Positions 29,962 to 41,192 of a stretch of DNA of 64,000 bases are shown here, one piece after another; position 1 is the stretch's first letter; each line of letters opens with the position of its first letter. The notes below the pieces were generated by a model that made no database searches, was not told the DNA's origin, and was given only the letters and a program-made list of their open reading frames with translations. The stretch spans positions 18,940,698-19,004,697 of the forward strand of contig CM022670.1 of assembly GCA_012295275.1 (NCBI GenBank). Direction: 5' to 3'. This DNA comes from Chrysomallon squamiferum (Eukaryota; Mollusca; Gastropoda; Neomphalida; Peltospiridae). The translations under genes and the position numbers were made by a program.

Positions 29962-31568
29962 TTAGTATTTGAAGTCTTCTCTTTTTTTCACCACAAGATA
30001 GGTTCTCATTTGACCTTTACCCTTGACGAAAATTTCACCCCGATATTCAAACTCAAACGCATCTGAGAGGAGATTCGCTGCTGCTTCTGGTACCTGAATG
30101 CGATTGGCTACTCCAGTAGAGTACATGCGGCTTGCTATGTTTACCGTGTCTCCCCAGATGTCATAAAGCAACTTTGTCGTTCCAATAACCCCAGCTGTCA
30201 CTTCACCAAAGTTAAAGCCAACGTTGAGGATGAATGAAAAGTTGAAAATACTCTCGTTGAATCTGTCCACGGCTTTCTGCAGCTCCATGGCAAAGCTGAG
30301 AAGTGCATGGAGATGAGCATATGGGTGTTTGTTCATTCTGCGGCTCTGTTCATTTAACCCTGAAGCCGCCATGAACGTACTGCTGATTGTCTTTATCTTC
30401 TCGACATCCTTAAATTCCTCTCGGTCAAGAAGAACTTCATAGTCACTAACTAGTTCATTTAACACTCTGAGGTATTCGCGGCCACCCTCATATGATTCAT
30501 CATAAAATTCATTAAAATTAACTAATGTTGCAAAAATCACACCACAGTCCTTGTGGTTTTTAGAATACTTTGATGTCTTTTTCACCTGTTCAGACACGTG
30601 CTCAGGGATGATGTTGTGAAGCAGCCAGTCAGCCTGTTCTTTGTTCTCTTGCATCGTCCTCTTGTCATGCTCTGCTTGGGCACTGCCATGATAGCTAGAA
30701 CGGTAGCTGATTTCAAATTCACGGTTTACAAAGAAAATGAGAAAGAGCAGTAGCAAAATATCAAGAATCATTTCAGAATTAAATATTTGTGTTTTTTCAC
30801 CAAAATATAAAACAGGCAAACTGTGTGTTGTGTTCGTACTGTTGTTCACACCTGACTCCTCGCTAACCGGACATATTTCAATGTTTGTGATGATAATCAG
30901 AGCAATGCCGCCCAGACTGGCGATGCTTGTTTTCAGCCATGCACTGAGCATGGTGAAATTACAGAAGTGCAGCAATGCTACAACAACACAGTAACAGAAC
31001 AGTATGGTGATGTTCTTGTCTCCTCTGATCATCATGCATGACAGAACTGAGAAGACCGCCACTGCCGGCAGGGCGGCAATCAAAGAGCCAAGTGCATTTC
31101 GGAAGTACCAGCCAGACATTCGATGCATCAGTGGACTACAGTATCGCTTTTTGTTCTTCCTGCACAGGACATCAGTGGCCACATTGACGAAGTTCAACAT
31201 CTCAATAAGAAGTGTCACACCAAAGACAATAATCCAAGGCAGCTGCTTTTCAAACATTAGAAAGCAGCAGCCCATGATGAGAGCGTACACCATCAGTGAG
31301 AAGATCACCTCGATGAGGGCGATGTAGCGAGGGGAAGCCACTGTCTCCTCCTTGAAGAGCTGGCTCTCGAGGTAGTGGTCACGGAAATCTTCTTCTAGAT
31401 GTCTGTCATGGAAACTCAGTGTGATCCTGTTGATGTCAGGCTCATAGAAGAACTTCTTGTTGGCAATGTCCTCCTGGATGCACTTGATGATCTGTTCATC
31501 ATTCTTGTCTCTCACGTAACGTAGTTTTTTCCAGGTCTCATTGATTGGAATCTTATTTGCTTCAATTC
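29962..31568 (-). CDS. ADCY9 last exon: second membrane block and C2a catalytic domain
   Basis: Acceptor aaacag at 31571-31569; 534 residues, then TAA. Starts IEANKIPINETWKKLRYVRD, then NKKFFYEPDINRITLSFHD of the AC9 pre-membrane segment. Six hydrophobic helices follow (beginning YIALIEVIFSLMVYALIMG and ending ILDILLLLFLIFF). Between the fifth and sixth are clustered N-glycosylation sequons (NNSTNTT), as expected of an outer loop. C2a has the adenine-binding Lys (KIKTI), Asp (LLYDIWG), Asn and Arg (TVNIASRM) and the phosphate-binding Lys (KGKGQ). The forskolin-pocket positions are Leu (codon 30469-30471) and Ser (codon 30379-30381), unlike mammalian AC9. The protein ends 10 or so residues after KGKGQMRTYLV, with no C2b tail. 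Confidence 0.96.
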
Positions 31569-34500
31569 CTGTTTAAAACAATAAAAATAAAATTAATTTA
31601 CATGAAAAACATTTTTGTTATAATGGTATAAAAAGGTCATACTGTGTTATATTTTCTGTACTAAATGGACTTAGTTTCAAAATAGCTTATTAAAATTTTA
31701 GTTTTTATGTTTTTTGTTCACACACATGATTAAAATAGCAGAACATCTCTAAACTAAGCCAATGAGGTATGTAATAAGCTAAACATACAAGACACTGAAA
31801 CCAACGTTTTATATCTTTAAATAAAGTTTTAGTTAATTAGTATATGTTTGTTCGAAAAACAACAACCATAGTAATTATTTTTGTTGTACTGTCCGTACTT
31901 TCTTTTTTTAAAATAGGTGAAAAAGTGAAAAATACAAACTTGAGGGGAAAATGTTTTTTAAAACTGTTACTAACAGAAAAGATGAAAAGTTTCAGCTCTA
32001 TCTGATAAGATTTTTATTTAACATTTAACATGCAATTAAGATGCAACTGCCTCTCTTTGAAACTAAATAAAACTGGTTGTTGTTTGGAGTTTTTGTTATT
32101 ATTATATATATATATATATATATAATAATGATGATGACAAAAATAAAATTGAAAATGAAACAAATAATGTTCTTTGAATCATATTTAATTATCTATATGG
32201 AATTTTAATGGACTGATAGATGAAACAAAAATATTACATGATAAATAAATAAATAACAACAATAAATATTATATATTCATTCCAAACCATTAAAAACAAA
32301 CACCAAATTAAAAAAAACAAAAAAACAAAACATATATGCAGTTCTTTTTTAACATGCTCAAAAAAATGCCTTCACCAAACAAAATGTTTTTAGTTTGCTT
32401 CTTGCAAAAAAAAAATATAAAAAAAATTAAATTAAATTAAAAAATATAATAATAAAAATAAATAAATAATAATAATAAATAAATAAATTTTTTTTTTTTT
32501 TTTTTTACTTAATATTTAACACTCTGTACCAGTACATGCTAACACCTATTTTATTTTTAGTATATTTCAACAATAAGTTAAAGCAACAAAACTACATATT
32601 TACAAGCAGTATAATAGCTATGTATTTTCCTTTTTAAAAGCTTCAGCGTTTTCAACTTGAAACTTTCTGAATTTTTTTTTTTTTTTGTCCTTTTATAAAT
32701 AAATAGTTTGTAGTTTGTGATCATCATTTTTATTATTCCAAGGAAAATAAATACATTGAAAACACAGAATCTTCATTTATTTGTTTATTATTATTATTTA
32801 TAACACTAAAACTTTACTTAATACAATTTTTTAACACAAAAACAATGATCAATAAAAAATAAATTTCATTACAGAATAATTTTTTGTATGCTATTACTGA
32901 AAAAATAAATACTTCATAAATGGGGTGGGCTATAAAATATAGCACTGAATGGTTATAAAGTTAAAAAGCTGAAATACATTATTTACTCACTTTCCTGTGC
33001 ACTGTGATATAGATATATATATATGTTTGTGTGTGTGATGAAATATTTTTGTGAATAGTGCAAAGTATAGTATACAGTATGATTTTTGACATGTTTAATG
33101 AATGAAAGATTAGTTATCTGAAGTGTTATTTATATGATGATCATGTAAAACGTAACAGTAAATTCAAATTGTTGCCACTCCTTGAGGTCCTGTTATTAGT
33201 TATCAACAAGAGATCTTTTTTCTGAAACCCTCTAATTACAAGAAAAGCATATTCCACTGACTTTGGTAAATAAATCTTAGGACATTAGTTATAATGAAAA
33301 ACAGGGAGCCAGGCACAGAAAAAAGGATTGATCAAACCACCCATCATACACCACTATGCCAGCAGCCTTTAACCATGGAACTTGAGTCCATGTTATGTTT
33401 ATACTGTTATCTGAACAAACATTTATCATGATTAGGTGATGCTGCTGATTACTAAAAATTACTCACTGATACTTCTTAAATGACAGAGATTAAATGATTC
33501 TGTATTATAATTTATATCATTATGTCAGAAGCAAAACAGAGTTTATTATCTTATCAACAGTCTAAAAAAATAAAATAAAATAAAATAATAAATGTATAAA
33601 TAATAAAACAATAACATAAAAACCCACAACCATAGTTATATGTAATTATAATCAACAAATGATTTGAAATATACTGGCTTTTTGGTTTTATGCATGGTTA
33701 ATACAGTTAGTATACATGAAAAAATAAAATCTGTAATTAGAAAATGTTCCTACTGATCATTTGACAAAACATATACATAATTATGAAATTAATTATTAAA
33801 ACTATTGATTATGATTTTGTTATTATTTTAAATCAAAATAACTTAGATATAAAAGGAAGTTAGGTAAATCATAAGTATGTTTGTTACATTAGTACGGCTA
33901 TAAACGTGTTGCATGTATTTATCTCCCTTTAATTACTAAGGGAGGTAATTAGCTGTCTCTCCTGCATTAGTGAGAAGTTCATTTCTCTGAAAATGCTGCA
34001 GATGTTTTTCAGAAATAGCAACTTTATTCCTTTACCAAAATCTACTAGCCCTAAAATATTAGTAATAAGTTATCTGGTTAGTAAAGTTAGTAGTGCTGTA
34101 CCGCAAACTCCCACCCAATGTCAGCCCCTCAGACTGTGAGGGAGGAAATTATACTGGAACTAAAATACAAAATTAAAACAGGAAAATTTAATGTATCTTT
34201 TTAAGATTATTATTATTATTATTATTATTGTTGTTGTTTGTTGTTAATATTATTATTATTGTGGCTACTCTGAAAAAAATGTATGTGACCTAATTTGTAT
34301 TAAGAAAGAAAATAAAAGTTTAAAAAAAATATACATTAGTCCTGATGTTTTGTATATGATTAAAAAATTCAGAGATTACTATTAATATTCAATCAATTTA
34401 GCTTATTAAATAATATTTTTGTGATTATTAAATAAGTATTATTCAATGACTTCGTTATTAAATTATTATTCAACATTTTATTACTATTCAGCGTCTTAGT

Positions 34501-34944
34501 TATTAATTTACTATTCAATGTTTTCGTTACTAAAACATTATTATTATTCAGCATCTTAGTTATTTAAACATTATTATTAATCAGTATTCTAATTATTCTT
34601 AATTACTAAATTATCATCATCATCAATTATCACAGACTAAGGAGCTGACAGAGGTCTTAACCAAATGACTAGGCTAGGACAACTACGAAAGCAGTAAACC
34701 TGAAGTGAGAATCTCGATGCCATTCTGCCTATTTTTTTCATCAGTTGATGAATGTTTAGGCATCTGGCAAATGCAGTGTGAAGGGAGGTTATTGTTAACA
34801 GAGCGAGGGTTACTGGTCACGCCACCCTGCTCTTTGTCGCTCCACTCACTGCTCGATGAAGTGCTGTTTTTCATACAGCATGAAATGTTAATAGTCTTGC
34901 CTGTGCAAAAACAAATGAAAAGTGAACTACAACTAAAAAACAAA

Positions 34945-35003
<59 letters not shown>

Positions 35004-37803
35004 TAATAGCAATAAAATATATCACAAAAAAAAAAAAAAAAAATTATTTTAAAAATAAAGTAAAGATTAGAAAAATGTATTAAAAAATAAAACTAATTTA
35101 AAAAAAAAATAGTAATAATAATAAAAAAAAATAAAAAAAAACTTTTTAAAAATACAATACTTAAAATAAAAGTTAGGTGTTAAGTATTTGATTTTGGGAA
35201 GTTTTTGGACAGCTAGATTCCAGATGATATATTTCAGCAATGTCTAACAATAATAACTGAAATACCTCTATCTTTTTATTGCTACAGAAAGAACATATGA
35301 TCACAAAAAACAGCAATTTATGGTCAAAAATAATTATGTAATAACAATTATGCGACAGCAGCCAATCAACTCGTTACTAAATTAGCAGTTAGCAGTGATC
35401 TAACTGCCATTATATCTTTTATCCCAGAAAAGGCACTATATATAACCCCACCAAAAACAATAAACTGGCTGGACCGAATAACAAGATAAATGGATTATAC
35501 ACCTAAATTAATTACAAGTCCTTTAATTTGTTGAATGTGCCAGTATAATCTTAAAAAAGAAATGTGATAATCCAGCAGTAAAAATACACCCATGGTGGTG
35601 CAAACAAAAAAAATATCCTAAATATATTTTATAATTTTATTTCTAACCAATCTTTTTTTCTATGTGATTTTCTACATATAAAATAAACCTGCAAAGACTG
35701 AGTAAATGATTTGTAACTTTCATCCCATTTGAGTGTCAGAAAGATTTTTATGTTTTTATTTTACAAACTGCAAATTATCGTGGAAAAGCTTAGAATATAA
35801 TGTTACTTTTTTATTATAAAAAAAATGGTATAATATTCTAAAATGTGATCTGGTTATTTTTATCTGTACCACTGCTGATAAACATTAATTCATTTATTAG
35901 AAAAGAAAAACCAAAAGAAGATTTAGTGAAAAAAACATACAAACTAGCATTATGGTCAACATCTAATTAATCTATTAATTTAGGCAGATGTTACAATTTG
36001 TTTACTCTTAGTTAGTAAGTAAAATTTACAACTACACAATTGCCTAAATTAGTCTAAATAACTAAGAAAAGAAAAGGCCTATTTTGTCTGAACTGCACAC
36101 ATACATCCCATATAATAATAATTTAAAGAATAAGTGTGTGCACATATACACATATAGATTGATTTTAAATAAATAAATACAAAACTGAAAATATCGAGAA
36201 GTGTTAAAAATGTAAATACTGTTAATATAAATTCTAAAAAACAAATTAAAAAATAGTAATAATAAAAACAAGTTTTCTCAAAATATGTATTATTAATATT
36301 TTCATACAAGAATTTATGTTGTTTTTTTTATCAAAAAGATAATGAAAAGGATAAAAAAAAAGAAGTAAAAAAAGATAATAATTATTAATTCAAATTATTG
36401 TTATTGATATAGTTTTTAATGTTTTCTGATGTTAAAGTTTATAATTATTTGAGCACAGCAACATCATTCCTGTGAGATTAGTTTGGCAGTGACTGCAATT
36501 AAATGATAAATGCAAACATATAACAATTAGTAATTAATAATGATGATGAAATTTTTTTTTAAATCATGCACTGATATCATAAATGATGAGTTGTTATCAC
36601 AAAGCTGAATTCTAGAACTATAAGACACTTTCTGTTTTTCCTTTTTGTTTTATTAATGTGTTTCTTCTTCTTCTTTTTTGCTTTTATTATTATCATTATT
36701 TACATAAAAGAAAATTCCAAACACATCTGAAAAAAATATACATTTTAGAATGCCCTTAAATAATAATAATAATAATAATAATTACTAATGCATAAAAAAT
36801 ACTTTTATTTAATATATAACGTTTTTTTTTTTTTTTTTTTTTTTTTAATTAATATTTTTGGAGAAAATTTTAAACCTTTTATTACTAAATTCATTAAAAT
36901 TGTTTACAAATCTGAAGTTTCATTTTCAGTGCATTTTTGTTTACTTATTTATTTAGTAAGAAATACTCTTATGGTTCAGAAATAACTTCCACAAAATAAA
37001 TTTTAGGTTTGTTTTTAAATGAAACATAGGACTTTTTAAATAATTTACTTACTGATTATAATTATATAGTAATTTTTTTAAATTTAAAACAGCTACCAAA
37101 ATACAAAGTGACAAATATAATACCAGAATAAACTGCTCTTGGAATGTGTTTACATGTTTTTGATGAAAAATAAATTTAAAATTACCTTAAAATTTAAGAA
37201 AAACAAAGTTGTTTCCCTTGCATCATATTTTTGTGAAATAAATCTGTTAGACACATATATTTTTTATCTTGATGTATGAAAATAAAGTTCTTTATTAACA
37301 AGTATTTAGAAATTACCAACACAATTTAAAATTAATATTGACAAGAAATTAAAATTAATTTAAATAACAACAATAATAATGATCAAGATGAGAAGAACCT
37401 CTTAAAAAATGTTCATAAAGTTTTATATATTTAAATGTCTTAAATTATATTTAGCTTCAAATGATTAATGAAATAAACAAATTTCTTCTTTCAGAACTGA
37501 TTTTAAGAAATAATAATAAAACAATTATTTTAGGATATACGTGTGTGTGTGTGTGTGTGTGTAGTAGGATAAATTACTGAACACCATTGAAAAATCTTTC
37601 ACGTTTCTGTGGGTTTTTTTAAATTCAAAATAGCACAAAATAAATAAATAAATAAATAAATAAATAAGTAAAAACAAGAATACAAAAAAAACCAGTAAAA
37701 TTTCACTGGAAAGCACAACATAAAATTTAAAAATAAATAAAAGAAAAAATAAATCAAATAATAATAATAATAATAAACCAAGCAGAAAAAAACCCCTAAA
37801 ATA

Positions 37804-37842
<39 letters not shown>

Positions 37843-40800
37843 AACCCTCCAAAATTACCAATAAGCTTTCAAACACTCTGTTAAACCAACCTACCTTCCT
37901 CAACTCCTAGGTCGAGAGGTGATGCGCTGTCTGAATACAGACCTCTACTGTAACGTCTTCCGAGCAGAGCTGCTGGCGTGACTCCATTGGCTCCATTCTG
38001 AAAATTTGCATTTACTTATTAGCTCATGTAAGAACTTGGTTAAAATTATTTAAAAAAAAAAAAAAAAATAAAAATGTATATACATTGTTTTCTTTGGTTA
38101 GTTTGAAAGTAAATAACAGTTTGACTTAATTTCCAGGATATCTTGAGACAGAATAAATTATAGATTCTTAAATTTTTTTTTTTTTTAGTTCCAGATTTTA
38201 AATCTTCCTTTCAAGTTATAATTAACATACAGTGCTGCTGTTGGAGGTTTTGTTTTAGAGGGGAGCTTTTTTTCCCTTCTCTCTCTTCATTTTAAATCAA
38301 GTCATAAAAAATAAAATAAAAGCTGAAGTCTGTTATTAATCATTATGTATATGTATATAAAAAAATTAAAATGTGTGTGTAAATTTGCAAAAAAAAAAGT
38401 TATTAAGAAAAAGATCATGTTGTTCAGGTCTTAAGGTTATTAGTAGGGGTCTTTTTCAGAACATTTTAGTAGTTTTAATTCAGACAGCTGGCTGTATTTA
38501 ACATATGTATCAGTATTGGCTAAGAATACTAAGAAGAGTTTTTTTGTAATAAAAGTTCAATACCTGGATCATATTTATTAAACAGCCCACAAAAAAACTG
38601 TCAAGTGATACCTATTAATGATATTGCTGTATAATAAACATGGAAAACATAGATCTTTTTCATCCTAACAGTGAGTTTTTTTGTGGAGATTTTCAGTTCA
38701 GAGTTTATAAAGTAATACATCTGGATTTTCTTTTTTTCTTAGGATACTGTTTATTCTATACTGGTTTCATGCTTATTCTCATAAACAATGACAAAAAAAA
38801 AAAAAAATAAAATAAAAAAAATTAAATAGGATTCTTATCCATCCCTCAGGTTAAATATATAAACTTTTTTCTTTCATGTCAATAACTTTTTTCTGAAAGA
38901 TTTTTTTTTTTTAATTTTTTTTTGAAAGATTATTATTATTATAGTTGTTTTCAGATTTATTTTGTAAAACAAACGTAATCTTCTGAAATATTCTACATTT
39001 GTTCCTCATTTTGTAAAAACTATTATTTCAAGAAATAAATTAATAAATTCTCACTTTTAACATATTAATTTACTTTAATCATGTTAATATGTATATACTG
39101 ATTATATTATACAGTATTTTCTTTGGTGAAATTAAAAAAAAAGAAAAAAAAAAGAATGCATTTTGGTTACTGTAAATTATTTGTATTCAGATATATTAAG
39201 TAAGAAAATAAATGAAGCTGTCAGATATTAGCATACTTTTACCACTAATAAATAAATATTTAAATTTAAAAAAAAAAAAAAAAATGGACAAACAACCTAT
39301 ACCTCAACTTCATTTATCAAAGTACTGTTTTCTGTGGCAGGCTGTTCAGGTGCAGTTATTTCAATCTTCGTGTCATTCTGGAACAAAACAATACTGAACA
39401 GTATTAATGGTATTAACGTAATTTATTATGCACAATGTTTGAAACCACCAGTACTTATTACAAATTATAGCAACTCTCATATATACTGGGATTACATTTA
39501 TAATAATATTAAAATAAAAAAAATGAAAACCTAAGCACACATCTGAAATCACAATAATCTTCATTATATTCACTTGACTAACCCATCTTCATCTCAGACA
39601 TTAACATGTTTGGGTTTATGCATTCTTTCCAACAAGAAATAAAACATTTCTTGCTGAAGATTTCATCATCATACACATGACATGTACTGGAAATGTAATA
39701 ACCATCAATGCTGATGTGTTGTAAAACAAATCACATTAAGTTCAGAAATACAACTTTAAATTTCTATTGAACTTTGAACATTTAACAAGCAAAATTTTCT
39801 GTTAGAAGTGCTGATGTGTCAGTGAAATGTATTAAATGTCATTGTAACTAAAACTGTGAGAGTTTAAAATTACTGTATACTGACAGAAATCTCAGACAGT
39901 CAGAAACTTGGTGTAAAAACATTACTGGGTTGTGTGACACAATGGAAACACCAGTGAAACTGAAGTTGATCAATAATTACTGTAACTGTAAACCAGAAGA
40001 CAGAAAATCATTGGCAATTTAGTGCTTGACACAAGAAATCCATTCTTCAATTTTCCAGTCTACATGTATCGACAGAAATACACTCAATCTTAACAAAAAA
40101 AAAAAAAAAAAAAAAAAAAAAATAATTTAGTGGGGGTCTTTACTGTAAATAACTTTTCCATTACCAGGTCATCAGGAATGATGATAACCCATCAGTAACC
40201 ATTTTGTAGTTACAGAAATTTCAACTGGTTATTAACCAATATAAATAATACATCTAATAATTATTTTCTATTATTTTATCTCTGATTCTATGAGCAGGCA
40301 ATTTTCAAAGCTAACCTGAAAATAAAGGTTTGCTATTTCAAAACTGATAATAATTATCTTCTTCATCCTTCTTGGGATACTTGTACTTTTTTCTTTTTTC
40401 AAATTTTGGTTATCATGTAGAACATGCAAACTAAAGTAAACTGTGAGGGACTACATAATAAACATTGTGTATAAATACATGCTTATGTCTGTAAATACTG
40501 ATAAATATTTATGAAGACTGGGTATTCAGCTGTAAAATCCAAACAGAAGATTCACTGCAATATCCTAAAACATTATGAAGCTGTTCTTGATTTGAACCCA
40601 GAATCAACCAATATTAACACTGATTGACAACAAAAAAAAAGAAAAAAAAAAAAGATATAAAATTTGTTTAAAGATTTTATTGTCATAGTATGAAATGTTA
40701 CAAATACTTTTATTTTATTTTATTTTTTCTTGTGGTAATGATATATGAGAAAAGAAACCTTTACTATAATGTGCTTTTATGTTCATGTTTTATATGCAGT

Positions 40801-41142
40801 ATCAGATCTTTTAAAAGCATGTTTTCAGAACGATGGTCTTTGACATGCCAATCACTGAGTTTAGATTACAATACAAAACAGCTAAAAGGATGCCCATTCT
40901 AATTGCAAAACAGAAATTCTGAATAACTGTAATCTGTGATAAATTATTATTACATTTACTCTGTTTCAAAACCCCCCTAAAATAAACAGCTTAAAAAAAA
41001 CATACATAAAAAAGCAAACAAAACACATGTTCATTATTAAAAACTTTAACATTATTTTGTCGATCAAAAATGTCTGTAACTGAATACTGTAATTATATTC
41101 ACAATATTCACCTTTGAAAAACAGCTAACTGAATTTATGCTG

Positions 41143-41192
<50 letters not shown>

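Larger units (their letters stand above)
31569..34699 (-). other. ADCY9 intron with TA and A/T simple repeats
   Basis: A 3.1 kb intron before the last exon. It holds a (TA)n tract near 32104-32124, an A-rich AAAT/AAT block at about 32405-32510, an inverted repeat at 33923-33945 and a roughly 27 bp minisatellite at 34434-34600. No coding sequence is supported. Confidence 0.75.
34901..37894 (-). other. ADCY9 intron, AT-rich simple sequence
   Basis: Contains an AAAT/AAT repeat at 34944-35008, A-rich runs to 35150, a (GT)n tract at 37541-37562 and two (AAAT)n tracts (37640-37668, 37801-37843). No other feature is supported. Confidence 0.75.

Noticed and set aside
30737-31327. Two + strand frames over the ADCY9 last exon
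   Set aside because: Antisense shadows of the transmembrane block; the - strand frame is clearly the real one.
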